Below, piece after piece: positions 11,084 to 25,000 of a stretch of 64,000 nt of DNA. Within the stretch, counting starts at the first letter, position 1, and each line of letters starts with the position of its first letter. The stretch is from Litomosoides sigmodontis (lineage: Eukaryota > Nematoda > Chromadorea > Rhabditida > Onchocercidae). Under the pieces are notes generated by a model. The model searched no databases. It saw only the letters and a list, made by a program, of their open reading frames with translations, and had not been told where the DNA came from. The position numbers were made by a program, and so were the translations under genes. Location of the stretch: contig OY718803.1 in assembly GCA_963070105.1 (NCBI GenBank), forward strand, positions 4,074,507-4,138,506. The letters run 5' to 3'.

Positions 11084-14000
11084 GCTTGCATCAATCGCAT
11101 CGCTAGAGTAGTTTCTCATCTTTTGCAAAAAAGATTTTGTTTACTACTACTACTGATTCAACTTATAACTTTAATTGACTGATCACAAAGTGCCAATTAG
11201 TTGGAAGTCACGAGTGAAGTGATTAAATAAGTTATGTTCGCGGGGCTGTTGTCGCCCACACTTCTTGTCACTGACATGAGTAATGCTGCTTGGTGCGCAT
11301 ATGTGTCAGGAATACCCGAAGGATTCCATTTGTTGCATGATGCACTTTCAGTGTGACCGACTTGCAGCGACCTGAATATCTTCCATCCAAAGGTTCCGGA
11401 TTGCATAGGTGATCAATCGGTTGTACATTTTCTTTGAGAATAACATGATTTCCTGATAGTACACCGATGGAGAGGAGGGAACGGAAGTAATTGCAGTTAC
11501 GTGTGACCAAGGTGTCGGGCACCTCGTTAGGTAATGTGACGTAATCTCTTCCGAATCGTCATCACTGAACGGAGAGTGCTGCGCTGCTAGCATGCACGGA
11601 GAGCAATCATCCCTTTGTGCAATAGTTTGTTGTCCGCGGACCAACGACCGTTTAACTCAGTCAGTGGCCGTGCGCATTTCTGAATTTCCAATATTGAAGC
11701 TTTGCCTCCGTTGGGCGGAACTCTGACGTTGCAGCAAAAGGAGTGCCATCGAAACGATTGAAATAGCGGCGGAGCGGCGGAGATGTGTGCGTGCGCTGCA
11801 ATCGTATTTCTTGGCCACCCGCACTCCTGCTGTCCAAGCGCAGGCTCTCCGTGATCTGCCGAAGCCTAAACCAGCCAAGCAAGCCGTCTCTCTCTCGTCG
11901 CCATCTCCGCTCCCACTCACTCTGAGATGGCAAGAGTGGAAAGATCCGGATTAAGGGCAACTTGCTATTTTATCAAACATGCCGAATTCACTCGGTAACT
12001 CTTTGCTCTTAGCTCGTAGCCTTCCTTTTTTTCTACAACCGAAAGCGGAAGTTACCTTAATTATCTATTTCCTTAATTGCATTTCTCAAAACTTCAAAAT
12101 TAACGTTAGCTATATGTGCGAGTTAATTTTGCTGCTTTTTCAACTTTTCCAGCTGAATATTTGATAGGTATTTTCACTCATTTTATTAGGGAAGTCTCCG
12201 ATCAGAAGTGTTCGCGGTCAGCAATTACCATTAACAAAGCACACTTTCGCGCCGACAATTCGTCAATTAAATTTATTATTAAAGTTATTCATTCCGTTTC
12301 GTGTTATCTCTCCGTCTTTCACTTTCCCATTCACTCCTTCTTCTCGGAAGATGAAAAACCAAACATACTTTCCTGTTTGTTGTTTATTTGTCTTCTCCTT
12401 ACATAATCGCTTTTTTCTCAATGCTCCACTAACCCCGTCACACTGGCGGTCGAATTCAAAGTCGAGTGGGATCAAGGAGACTTGTAGAATTAACACTTTT
12501 TTTGAATCGATCATCACAAAACATATAGACATTTGAGAAATGTCAGTCCATTGAAATTTGAAATTAAGGATGATCGTTTTAGGCCTTCCTCCATCTGTTC
12601 ATTTATTTTTTTCCTTTGATGTGATTTCAATTGAAGTGCTGATTGCTTATTTCTCTCAACTTCATTATGCGCATTATTACAAGTAGGAATGAAAACTAGA
12701 AATGTCTTTCCGTTAGATAATTTCAGTTCGTACGTGAAAATGTTAACTATACTAAAATTTATGTATTGCTATTCATTTCATATAATAACGAGCAAAAAGA
12801 AAATTTACAAGGCCAATCTTATTCATTCGAAAATCATCCTAAATGTTGCACAAATTGAAAAAAAGTGATGAATGGGTGATGCGTTTCATCTGCTCGTCAT
12901 AGTTGACAGTAACTTAGACAGTTATCAGTATGTTATGATGACAGTACCTTTCAACGAAATATGCGAGTATATTTCATTTCTTTTTTTCAAAAATTATCTC
13001 CGATTGCATAGACGACGGTTTCAGTTTCCTCCGATCAGTGAAGCTCTTCCATCTGAATAGGTTAAGTTGTCTGTTCCTACAATTGCTTGCCATTTATCAC
13101 TTCTCACTTATGAGAGGAAGCTGTGATTTGTGACACTCTAAAAAAGTTCACGTAGAATCTTCCAAACTTATTATTGCTCTTCACTGTTGCCGCGATCGAT
13201 CTCTTCTCCCTTACAAACCTGACAATCATCCTGACGTGAACTTTACAACATCTTTTACCTGCGGAACATTATTGTTGAAGTTCAAGGTGGCAAGGTGGAA
13301 TTGTTCCTAATTGTCCTATGCAATGAGTCACACTAGTTCACTAATATCATGAAAGTCCGTTCAAACACTATTTTCTGGAGGGAGGTGGGAGATTCAACTC
13401 CCTGTTTAACTCCCTACAGTTCATTTTACAGTTCAACTTTCTACATTATTGGATGAAGAACGAAATATGCAAAAGAAATAATTTGGAGACGCAAGTTCAC
13501 AACCTTTTTACGATAATTTCGTTACAGATTTAGAAAAAGGTTATGCTAGCAAGTTTTGAATTAATAGTTTGTGAGAGTTGATGTTACGCATTGAATAGAA
13601 TGGAAGGAAGGGCGAACTGTAAAGTAATAAAGCTATTTTAGAGGGACAAGCAAGTCACTACAACTTTCCAGAATTCAAAACACACACAAAGTGTGCAAAA
13701 AGTAGCTTAACTTCTTGAAATGCCCACAAAAGCAATCGATAATGTCCATTGTGTAATATTAATACTTCAAGGAATTAGTAGTTGCGCTTATTGCATGCGT
13801 TTTCCCCAAGCGGAAATGGCAGGTAATGTGTTTTGTTTTTAATTCAAAGAGTGAAGAAGCATTGTTTGGAGGAACTGATCTAATTCATCTCATAGCAAGA
13901 GAGTGTGCTCCCACCGATTCACTAAAGTGCAACTTCATTTTTGCTTCGGACGAAGGAATCTTCTCCTCAGTCTCCGTTCGTTCCTTCGAACTTTACTTAG

Positions 14001-14656
14001 CTGAGTGTGGGCGAGACAGGCTGTGCTCCGCACGAGGACAGAGGTCATCCTTACTTTCATTTATTCGTGAGAGGAATGGTTCTCATTTGCGTGAGCCTCC
14101 TCGTGTTCGAACATACTATTTCATATTTCTACTTTAGGTCTTCAAATAGCTATAGCTTTGGATGTGTGAGTGGAAATTACGCATAGGCTATTTATTACGA
14201 AAAGCAGAAATGGCTAATAACGACTGCTTCTACACCGAAATCTAATAGCTTTATTTTGCACAAATGATGTTTGTCAAATGTAAGAAAAAATTAACAGATT
14301 TAGTTGAAAATAATTTTGCTAAGGTGTGTAATGATTTTTGGAAGGCACCACAATGACTTCCAAGAACTGCAAAAATTAAAACTCAAATTAAGCAGCTTTT
14401 TCGTCAACGACCCATTTTTAGAGTCCTAACCAGTGAACGATTTGACGGGCTGAGCAATTATTGTTGTTAAATTTTAATTCCACTCATCATGGTCGAATTA
14501 TCGATTTTTCGAATTTGCACTTGATACTCTAAAATTACAATTATTCCCATCGTTTTGCATCGTCTCTTCAAATTTGCTATTTAGTAGTTAAAAAAATCAT
14601 CCTGGGATATCCCAGTTTTCTAGTGTTTTTACCAAGAAAAAAGGCAGAAAAGAAAG

Positions 14657-16325
14657 ATGGCCGAGAAGCAGGAGTACAAGTTCAATTGGGACGGGAAGGA
14701 AATAAAGCATAGGTAAGTAACTTATTCGTAAAATGTCATTAACTGACCTATCGACCTGCTTGATGGCAATTGAAGGTGTGAAATTTTAATTTTCAGCTGC
14801 TCTCTATCATTTCATTAAATTGTCAGTCTTTATAATCATTTTTTATGAATTACTAATAGATGAGCTAATCCTATCAAAATTTCGGCATTTCATTTGAAAA
14901 TTTGAAAGCATGGAGAACGAACAATTATCTTGACTAACTAGCTATTGGCAATTGGTGGGAAATTAATATTTCATATAACTTTCACTTACAAACGATTAAT
15001 GCGACAAACGATTTAATTTAATTTAATTACCGATTAAATTACAGATGGGAAGGTTTCGTGAAATTCGGTAATGCATCTGCGGTAGAAATGACAGGGAAGA
15101 ATTTCGACAAATGGTTGAAAGATGGTGGAGTGATCGATAACAAAAACATTACTACAACAATGACCGGAATTGCTTTCTCCAAAATTACCGGGTGAAAAGC
15201 ATTCTTTGTGAATTCCTAAGTATATCGAGCCCTTTCTTTTTCATTCAAAACAACATGGCTTTTAACTATAATGTTATCTTCAATTTACTTCTCTATCTTT
15301 ATGAATCTCTTATCGTATAAAGGACTGACCTCTGCTTACAGTACCATCCATGAAGGGAAAATGCCTTCCACAGGTAGTACCGCTTTGACTCAAAAAATAT
15401 AACAGGACCACTTTCAGATGTGTAGTATCAAAAATTTGAAATTTATTTTGAAAGAAATGTCAACCTTGAATTCTTAAAATGACCATGGTGTTTATTTAGC
15501 TAGGTATATTTAATAGACAATAAAAATCAAATTATCAGATTCAATTCTTGGTAGTTACAAATAGGCTTCATATCGAAGTGCTTGCATTTTAAAAATAAAT
15601 CCCTTCATTTAATGTATTTTATCAGTTTCAGATCCAAAAAAAAGGCAAATTTCAACGAGACAAAAAGTGTTTTAGTGGCAGTGGCGGAGGATCGAGCACG
15701 GACAACCAAAAAGGATCCACAAGTAAGTTATTTTATAATTCGCTTGCACCCAAAGTTGCTATCTTCTCAGTTGTCATATTAATTTTCAGTAGACAATTTA
15801 ATTATGACGAAATCACTTTTTTTGTCAAACGTTGCCATTTTTAAGCTAAACCAATTAAAGCTTTTTCCATTTAAATTGTCAAAAATTTCGCCTTCTTGAT
15901 AACTAACGGTACATATTACTCAGACTAATACGAAGAAAGAAAATTTTGCAAATATTTTTAATATCAGGAAATATTGGACTATACATTATCTAATCCTATC
16001 ACATGCATTTTATTGCATCCTCTCTGTTTAGCTTTTATTCACTTTGAGATTTCTCTTATTTCAGGAAGAATTGGATTTCATCATTGAAAAATTATCAAAA
16101 TTAGAAGCTCCATCACTTAAAGGTGTTGCTAAAGCATCTGCTGATGGTGTATACAATCGATTAACGGATCATACCAAGTATACCGGTTCACATAAGGAAC
16201 GCTTTGATGCTGAGGGTAAAGGACGTGGGAAACTTGGCAGGGAGGATATCGTCGAGCAAACCGGTTATGTAGCAGCCTATAAAAATAAAGATACTTATGA
16301 TAAAGTTCATAAAAATATTCAGTGA
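14657..16325 (+). CDS. TPPP: TPPP / p25-alpha family protein
   Basis: Four phase-matched exons, 14657-14712, 15045-15191, 15632-15722 and 16065-16325, encode 184 residues. This is the short form of the family, without the phosphorylated N-terminal tail of vertebrate TPPP1. The p25-alpha core is clear: MTGKNFDKWLKDGGVID near the start, then GIAFSKITGSKKKANFNE. The C-terminal signature is RLTDHTKYTGSHKERFD, followed by GKGRGKLGRED and GYVAAYKNKDTYD. The family binds tubulin, bundles and stabilises microtubules and raises tubulin acetylation. The start ATG is preceded by a purine-rich leader (GGCAGAAAAGAAAG). The gene converges on rpl-13. Confidence 0.94.
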
Positions 16326-17212
16326 TCTCTCGTACTACTCATAAAAAAATGCATTTTTCTCTAGCCTTTTATCAGCAGCCAGCTGAATAGATTGGTAGAA
16401 CACCTGCCGATAGGTAAATAATTTTGAAAGTGAACTTATTTAGTAGCACATTGAGGCATATATTTTTTTCTTTTGTTGTCAAACACATCGTAAAGGGAAT
16501 ATCTGGTCATATTTCGTACTTCACTGGAGAATTCAAGCCAATGTTTGCAATATCAAAATGTATCCATCCACTTAGCAGTAATGTTTATAATTTATTCATA
16601 CCATGAGATTCGCACATTCAGGAAAAGGCTTTTGTAAAATTCACTAGACTGGCACTATAACAAACGAAGAGTTCTGTAGTTTGAGTGCAATTTTGGCCTT
16701 CAAAGGATTTCTAATTTTGCAAAAAATAGCATTATCGATTGCAAGAAATTCTAGTTAGAAAATACACCTACACGTCTCGTTTTTATTGTTACTTTGTAGA
16801 AAAACACAAATAGAAAACAACCCTCACTCCAGTTATTGACTAATTTTTTTTTGATTCTTGAATTTTCTAGTCATATTTCTCCATTTTCCTTTGTATGTTC
16901 AAAAGTTTGTGCTAAAATGTTGTAGTTCTTCGTTTGCTATACATTTCTCTCACGATGATTATTAATGTGTTGTGTATGTACTATATATCCACCTAATCTT
17001 CCTATAAGAAGTTCCAAACTTTTTTCAATGCAAAGAATCACAACTAATCAATAATCCATGCCTCCATTATCATTTGTGTTGTAATCTTATGTCTTGAAAA
17101 CTGTTCACATGAATATCAGTTTTGTTTCAGCATCCCCATCTTGACAAGCAATTTCCTATTAAAAACAAAAAAATTTTAAACTGCATACCACTCCTTGCTA
17201 CCATATGCTTGG

Positions 17213-17218
17213 AATAAA
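17213..17218 (+). promoter_or_regulatory. Candidate TPPP polyadenylation signal
   Basis: AATAAA on the plus strand lies about 890 bases after the TPPP stop. A second AATAAA lies near 17351. Use of either would give a long 3' untranslated region; a nearer non-canonical signal is possible. Confidence 0.3.
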
Positions 17219-17447
17219 ATAAGTGATCTACCAACCAGCATTGTGGAATATGCACAAAATCTTTTCAGATATTAATTATTTCATTTACCTTCAGCAAAAT
17301 TAAAATAAATTATGTCAAGCACTGCACACCTCTGCGATGTATACAATCCGAATAAAGTTACCGGATCCTTTCACTTAAAAAATATTGTAAACTAGTAGAA
17401 TGTTGAATGCGCGTGTTTAAGATGCAATAAAAAAAGTAACAATAATA

Positions 17448-17453
17448 TTTATT
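17448..17453 (-). promoter_or_regulatory. rpl-13 polyadenylation signal
   Basis: AATAAA on the minus strand lies 55 bases after the rpl-13 stop codon, the usual spacing for a short ribosomal-protein 3' untranslated region. Confidence 0.65.
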
Positions 17454-17507
17454 GAAAAACAAGTTAAGATACAACCAAGTTGCTGTCCTCGAAAAGAAAC
17501 AAGTAAT

Positions 17508-18381
17508 TTACCGTCTGCCACCGACAACACCTTCCTCAGCTACTTGGCGAGCTTTTTTATCGCGAGCACCTTTCAAACGTTTATCAGCGCGCAAACGACG
17601 TAAATGACAATACACTTTAAATTTCTTCTCTTCATCAGTTATTTTACGAGCCTTTTCGCGACGCACAACCTGCTTGATAGGCAAGATCACTCCACGCAAC
17701 TGTGTAGCTAGTTTTTGTTCGTCAGCCTGCAAATCAACTCAATAAGCTCGAAATCTACCAAGCATCGTATTTGATGCGAAAAAAAACAAGGAAACAATGT
17801 GCGTTACTTACAGTACTATCTCCTTTCTTGGGTGCGTTTAATTTCTTCGGGAACAATATTAGTTTTGATTTGTATTCCTTCAAACGTTTGACATTTTGCT
17901 GGAAATAATCAAATTTGCTACGTGAATAACTGGTGTACTTCAACTTTATAAAAAAAATTCGCTTTGTACAACGGTACCACGGGGGACATCGAATTCCTCA
18001 CAATTGCGTTTTATGGAAGCAAAGTGTAATACTGTCTGAGAAAGATACCTGTAAGGACTCCAATGATCGGTTTGTACGCCGATAATCCACTGCAATGCCA
18101 ATAGTACGAGCTTCTCGTTTTCCGATGCCAGCCGCTTTCAGTTCTTCCAACGTAAACCCTCGTCCCAATCTCACTTTTTTGTTATACCGAACACTAGGGC
18201 AACGCACTGCCGGTCTCAATAAACCCGCAACAGGCCGAGGTGCAATCAGTTGACCTTTTTTGTATCGATTACGTCTTCTACGTTCCTTTCGAGCCGGTTG
18301 ATTAAACCAGGTGCGCACGCGCCTCTGCCAGTCCTTATGGAAGTGCGCATTCGGTATCATATTATTCCCCTTCGGGGCCAT
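17508..18381 (-). CDS. rpl-13: 60S ribosomal protein L13 (eL13)
   Basis: Three phase-0 exons, 18381-18049, 17898-17812 and 17726-17508, encode 212 residues, the same size as human L13 (211). The N-terminus reads [20 protein letters not shown], followed by the Arg/Lys-rich rRNA-binding stretch and the signature [20 protein letters not shown]. The later exons give [14 protein letters not shown] and a basic C-terminus. The protein is a structural component of the large cytosolic ribosomal subunit. The start is the first ATG after a probable spliced-leader acceptor. The gene diverges from TCF25. Confidence 0.96.
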
Positions 18382-18389
18382 TTTATTGC

Positions 18390-18402
18390 CTATAAAGGAA
18401 GG
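18390..18402 (-). promoter_or_regulatory. Probable spliced-leader acceptor before rpl-13
   Basis: On the minus strand CCTTTATAG ends eight bases before the rpl-13 ATG. The position suits trans-splicing, which is usual for nematode ribosomal-protein genes. Confidence 0.45.
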
Positions 18403-19048
18403 TTGAAACAAAAAGTTTGATAATCTCAGAGCAGTATAAGTGGCTTTCAACAAATTCACGGACACATTGCCAGTTTCATTTAAGTAACGTAGATAATTTA
18501 CGCATGCGCTACACACAAAATACTGCAATAAAGTTATTTCGAAGGAAAACTTGCTATAAGTTTACTACAGTGCTAATTAAAAGCTAAAGTAACTTAGCAA
18601 ACAGGATAACCCCCGCTGCGACTACCGGGAAACCACCTGCCCACACCACACAGCCCCACTCGGCAAATGAGACAAACCCAAAACTCAGCTGCAATAGTCA
18701 TATCCCAAATTGTAAACTTCGCACAACAGAGTCTGTTCGGTGGGGAATGAGTGTAAAAGAAAAGGATTGTGTTGGGTTGGAGAGAGATGAGAGCAGGGCA
18801 GGACACGTCGAAGTGAGGTAACGTGTGTTGTCGGAACTGCAGTAGCGAGAGTTGGCACGTTGTGGAAGGATTTCAGATTAATATCAGTCAGAGAAGGGAT
18901 TCGTTTCAGTGAAAGGCAACAAAAATTTGCAAATACTCCCATTTTCAGTTTTTTAGCGTGGGAGATTGCCGAGGAGGGATGGAACTTTGTAAGGAATTAA
19001 ATGGTATTCAGGAAAATTTTTGTTGCAGCTGTGAACAGCAATAACATT
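18403..19048. other. Divergent promoter region of rpl-13 and TCF25
   Basis: About 650 bases separate the two divergent starts. TGTTGCAG ending at 19028, just before the TCF25 ATG, is a likely spliced-leader acceptor. Open frames on the minus strand at 18594-18942 have no family features and lie where the shared promoter is expected. Confidence 0.55.
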
Positions 19049-22000
19049 ATGTCAACGAAGCATTTGCGGCGATATTTACAAGAAAAAAAGGCAGTCAGGG
19101 AGGAGAAATCACCAGCCCAAACGGAAGAAAGCTCTGGATCGGCAAGTGAAGAAGTGGGATCGGGAGCATTTGTATGCAACAGGTTAGTTTCTCATTTTGA
19201 GGCATTGCGACATTGGGCAGGACAATTCGAAGACATTGTACGAATGTCGCGGACAGTGGATTATTCTTTGCATTTTTAAATAATAATAGTAAGAGGCAAT
19301 TTTAATTCTGGCCTGTAGAATAAAGAACCGATGAGGATTAAATTGGAAATTTATGTAGCTGTGTTTCATATCATTTCATATCCACATCTGTTTCTTAAGT
19401 GAATCAGAAAGTTTTGGTTCAATTTAGTTATTGTTTGTTATTCATGCCTTTTATAGGTACGAGTTCCTTGAAGAATCTGGAGAAAGAGGAGACGAAAGCG
19501 ATGACCTAATTGAGGAATTGCCAGCAGAAAAAAAATTTGGAAAAAAAGAAAAGAAAATAATAAGAAGAAAAAAGAAAGGAAAGAAAAAAGTGCATTGTAC
19601 GGGTACAGATAATGATTTAGGCAGCGTTGATCACCCTCCGCACGAAATTCAACTTCCTAAACTAAATGATGTGGTTTTTGAAAGGGATTTATTTAAGGTC
19701 TATATTTAGATATTTTTCACATGCTGGCTATTTTACAGAATGCTACTATCCCAAACTGTTTTTCATAAAAGACATTATAGCTGATTATGATGGTAGTATA
19801 GGGGAAATCTTATCCCAAGAACAGTGAAAGAAAATTTTTTAACACTGAAAAAAAATTTTTTTGTATCTGTGATCTGATTATAGATCTGAGCTTCGTAATT
19901 GAAAAGAAATAATAATTCGTGTAATCAAAAGAATCAATTAATTTGGGAATAAATGTAATGCTGTTAAATTAAATATCATTATTTATATATAGCAGAAATA
20001 TAAAAGTTAATCTAGCTGCTGCAGTGTTCCAGGTTGACAGTAGGATGCTGAATGTGGAGAACGAGTTACGCTCAATGCTGGGTCGAAGGAGTACAGATAC
20101 AGTTCAACGTGGACGAATGATTTTTGGCAAGATAGTGAAAAAGAAACCAACTTGGCCGGAGGTTAAAAATGTTGGTAAGGCTTTTTAATTTATTAGGATA
20201 ATGTAACTTCTGTTTTATCTGCGTAATTTGCTTATTTTATTCGTTCTTCAGTGCATAAATTTTTTTGCAACATGCATGTATGAATCATTATTAAAACTGT
20301 TTCGTGTTTATTATAACTGTGTTATGTAATGAAAAAGTTAATATGTTTGGATTGAAAGGATTCAAAAACTTTCTAATGTTCAAGAAGGGACATATGTGAA
20401 GGAATTCTTCGACGTTTGTACTAGTTTTTTAATTTTTTTTATCATGGGTAATGACCCATTTTCATATATTTGCCAAGTTTGAAAACTTGAGTGTAATGGA
20501 AATTATATGAAATGAAATTATTTTAATGTTGGTGTCCTCTTTCTTACTTCCTCAAGAAATATTGTATGAAGTATTTATTGTTAAGGTTTGTCAATGGAAC
20601 TAGATCGTACTGAAGGCAACATATGTTGGTTCAGGTTTTTGCACCATACGTATTATCGTGAATTGCAGCAGTCTTTTTGGATAGCAGCAGACTCACTTAA
20701 TCATAATTCCATATCGGTCTGTTTTAACTTGGTATTTTTTAAAATAATTCTCAACAATATGTGAAAAAGAATATATCAAAAGAAAGTGACATTTGAAGTA
20801 GTTTTAAAGTAGTTTTTATCATAAAAGCTTATTAAAATTGGTCGTTAACTTTGTGAATAACAAACTTTATCTAAAATTATGTATACTTTTTAGGAGTTTA
20901 ATTTGATTTCTATGTTAGTAAAACTGTTTTCTTGCGTTTCAACATCCACATGTCAGTTATAACAGTGAATTTAATAGATATGGATTTAGAATATTTTGAC
21001 ACAGTGTCCGTATCACTTAGATAGTCTGCTAATTATGGCGGAATTAATGAGGCAACAAGAAGATTATCAGTTCTCACGTGATTTAATTGGTAAGTATTCG
21101 AAAATTTCCGTCGCATCTACTATGCTAATTTCGGAAATCAGTTTTGTGCTAGTAACAATTCGATTCTTATGCGATTTTTTAATTTCCATTCCTTATTGAG
21201 ACCACCAAATCTTAAATGACTCCGTATTTTATAATCAGTAAGACACAATCATAACATTCCGAATTAGTCCCTCTACGAACTTAGCGTTTTACAATAAACT
21301 GTTTAAACGCAAAAATTTATGTACTATGTTTTAAGATTTATTCGTGCTAAATATGTATCTTGTAGAACGCGGATTGTTTTGTTGCGAAAGTGTATTTGCT
21401 CCACGATTTCAACTGAGCAATTTCAATCATCGCATCGACTATGTTAATTTCGAAAATCGAGCGTTTTACTTGTTGCTTCACCGACATTTGCGAAATCTTG
21501 TAGATCGTCATTGTTTTAGAACAGCGCTCAATGTTGCCAGACTTATATATCGTCTAGATCCCGTATCAGATCCACTTGCTATAATGCTTACTATCGACAT
21601 GATTGCTTTGAAAGCGCGGGAGTATAATTATCTAATTCTTCTGTACAATACTTTACAAGTAATCGCTCTCATGAAATTTCTACGATTTAATTCATAAGCT
21701 GTACCTGCTGCTATTTAACAAAGAATACCATATTTTAGAACATTAGATTCAGCTCCATATTTCAGTACTATGGCATACTTCATACTGTCAAGATTTCTTA
21801 CCTATTATAACTGCAGGGGAACAAAGTAGATTTAAAAAAATGAAGTTGCTAGTAGTCATTCGGAGTTTGGTTATAAAGCCCTTTTTATGAACGGGCAACA
21901 TTGAAAAGCAGGAAATACACTCTTAATTTTCAGGCTTCAAAAAATCTGGATAGACTTCCAAATTTTGCGTATTCCGTCGCCCTTGCCCATTTTTTTCTCT

Positions 22001-25000
22001 TTTGCGAAAATGGAAAAGCTGAGCAGAAAGAAATTGCAGACTTTATGGTATGATTATGCTATGTTAAGACTCTTGATTTGAATCCGTAATTCAGAAACTG
22101 CTTTATTAGCAATCATAAATTGGTTCAGCAGTTTAATATCCTTTTTTTTCAAAGGCAGTGCTATAGAGTATAACTTTCAACAGTGTAAAATCCTTGTTAA
22201 TATTTACAAATTTTAGATTGCTTCTGCTATTCGGCATTTCCCAACGGTGCTACTAAAACTTTTAGATGCATTAAACGTACAAGCGGATCCAACAATAGAA
22301 AATAATAAATATATGAATACATTAGCTTATGAAAGGTCAATTTTCAGTTTTGAGCGGAAATTTTCCAACTGGAATCTTTATTTAAACAAATAATTGTTAA
22401 ATACTCATCCTTCATTTAATTTTAATTTCTGCTTTTGGATACATAAATATTGAAGTCATAAAAATGGTAAGAAAGCTGTGCAAAAATAGGTTTTTAGGAG
22501 TTTAAAACGCACACTAAACTACTGCTTCTGTATTTAATAAGTGGCTTTTTCGTTTATATCAAAGACATTTGTTAGAAGTGATTTTGATTCCAATCTTTAT
22601 AAATTTTTCTAGAGAAAGTAAAGGAATAAAATTGCTCACATCAATATATGTAGAGCTGTCATCGTCGATTTGGTTAGAGGATCCAGCGATTCTTTCATGG
22701 CTTGAGAATGTCACGAGAGCCACAGTGTTATCATTCGATAGTTTCAAGGAAGAACTTGAAGACTGGGAAAACCTGTATGTTTTTTATATCTCTTAGGACA
22801 TTTGGTTGTATCTTTTAAAATTAGAACCTAGTTAAGACAGAAGTCCAGTCAACGGAGAAAATAAGGGACCATAGTCCTTTATGTTGTAGGTTTCTTCTAA
22901 GTAAAAATATTAGCGCAAACTTATGGATTATTTAATTAGTTCACTTCTAAATGAGTGACGGTGATAACATTCGAACCATTATGCTTATTACACACATTAA
23001 TAGCTCTGATTATCTGGTTTTAGCTTGTGATAGGGCATTGTTCCATCCATTATCTAGCATCGTATTAAAGCAGATTTTTTGGATGCTTAGGACGAATTGA
23101 AAAATTGCTTGACATTCTTTTGTTCACTTAAAACTGCTCTATATTACTTTAACCCTGATCAAGCGAGAACGATTAATTAGTGTTGGTTTCGAATTTATAT
23201 CGTTTTTTATGCAAAACAACTTTTTATTGCCATGTTGGTATTTTTGTATGAAGCAGTAATTCTGCACAGAATAAAAATCTAGGGGATGCTGGATTAAATA
23301 TTTGCACGGATAAATATACGTAGAATCTTGATTATTTTGGTTCCACATGACATGACATATAAAGAAAACTGTGGAGGAAATTTTGGTTGGGGAGCATGAC
23401 TTTAATTCGACAAAAAAAAAGTTTTTTAAGAAGAATGGATTTTATTTTTTCACATTTAAATAGGGTATATTGTTGAGAATAATTGGCATAAAAAGTTTTA
23501 TTATTTTTTTTATTATATTTATTTATTATGGAAATAATGTGGGAGAAAGCGGGTGAGGCATTTGCACGTTGAGCATATGCAGAAGTGATGCTTGAAGTAA
23601 CTTGTATGTTAACTTCTGCAATAGCAGTAATAGAAGAACAACTAGAGACGCGAAGTTTCGAGTGTGACGGGAAATTTAAAACTTATTTTAGGAGGAAAAT
23701 ATGTTATGTTGGAGTACCGCGGAATATTGAACGGCATGCATATTTATGGGATATAACGAAAAATGCGGAGTGGGTTCTATCAGATCCTGCACCACCGTAT
23801 GATGGACAAATAATGTATGAGAGAAGAAGGCGCCCACCACGGCCTAGTTCCTTCCTCGGAGGATTGGTTCGTAGTGTATGGCCCATTTATGATCAGGTAA
23901 ATGTTGGTTTGATTATCTCATATAGAAATAATAGTGACGACATTGCACATAGATAAATTATCACAGAGACACCGAGAGCAAATCTGAAATGAAAAGCAAT
24001 TTTGAGCGTGCAGTAACTTTTTATTATCCTTTATAAATAATAATTTTCTTACAAATAACTAGTGATATTGATTTTAACAGGAATCATTTTTGTTATATTG
24101 TTTGGGGCATTTCTTATTGTATTGAAATTGATTTAGTTTTCGATACTTTTTGGGAAATCAACTGCGTTAACTGATTTTCTGTTAAGTAATCCAACTATAA
24201 AAGATTGATGTTGGTACCAAAAAAGATCAAAAATAAAAAATCAAATATTTAAGGCAAAAGAGATAATAAATTTAACTGAGAACCCCAAGACTTCAATTTT
24301 AACGCATTTAATTCGGATTCCTTTAGATTGTTCCTTTTTAATTAGTAAAAAAATCACATCATATCTCATGTAGCATAAATGCGGTGGGATGTTGAAACAA
24401 CAACACGGTAGTCTTTCATTCCAAGATTTTCAGATTTCTAGTCGATTGGCTTCTTTTTATAGTGTTGATATAGTGTAGAGGGCTTTGCACAGGAATTTTC
24501 ATTCTTCATTGTATGTTCTTAGCAGAATTTGAATTTCATAAATGACATTGAATAATGTAAATATTGTTATGGATATAGTATAGAAACGAAACATACTTTG
24601 ATAACCTGACGCCTTCTGGATCGTTGAAAATTACAGCGTCAGCATCCATGCCATCCGGTTCTTTTTTCTCATCTAAAATCATTTTTAAAATGTCTCCTTG
24701 CCTTGCTAGAAAACCAAAAAAATGCCTGGCCTGATTTTGAAAAGCGATATCTAAGACTAATTGCAAATGGATATTAATGGATAGAAAAGAATTTGAAATA
24801 ATTTTTCATTTCAATCAGCGACGAAATCAAGGCCATTTTTTTACAGTTTAATAATCAGAAGTAGTATGGAAAGAGCAGAGTTTTTGAAAATGCAGACTTT
24901 TTTATCAACAGATATCTTAAACAAAGAACATATTTCGTGTTTCGCTTGTAAGACTTCCATGAAATGTCAGGTGTAAAGTATAGGACAGTTTTTGCTTTCA

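Larger units (their letters stand above)
8964..14656. other. 5.7 kb gene-poor region between SNIP1 and TPPP
   Basis: I can support no coding exon here. The region holds a GA microsatellite (about 9952-9968), an inverted repeat (10088-10180), a triple E-box palindrome (11062-11083) and a block of higher GC content (about 11190-11960). Open frames on the minus strand in the GC-richer block overlap one another in several frames, which is typical of GC-rich non-coding DNA. The block may hold a distant promoter or untranslated exons of TPPP. Confidence 0.55.
16326..17507. other. Intergenic region between TPPP and rpl-13
   Basis: This is 3'-3' intergenic DNA of the convergent pair, AT-rich with no supported exon. 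It probably holds a long TPPP 3' untranslated region. Confidence 0.6.

Noticed and set aside
11197..11960. Several overlapping minus-strand open frames of 69-99 codons
   Set aside because: They overlap each other in different frames in GC-richer DNA, have no recognisable domains and no splice context.
13826..14137. 103-codon plus-strand open frame upstream of TPPP
   Set aside because: No recognisable domain, biased composition or link by splicing to TPPP.
23585..23691. Upstream extension of the tenth TCF25 exon (MLEVTCMLTSAIAV...)
   Set aside because: The frame is open, but no acceptor there matches the phase of the previous donor; the TTATTTTAG at 23691 does and fits the family alignment.
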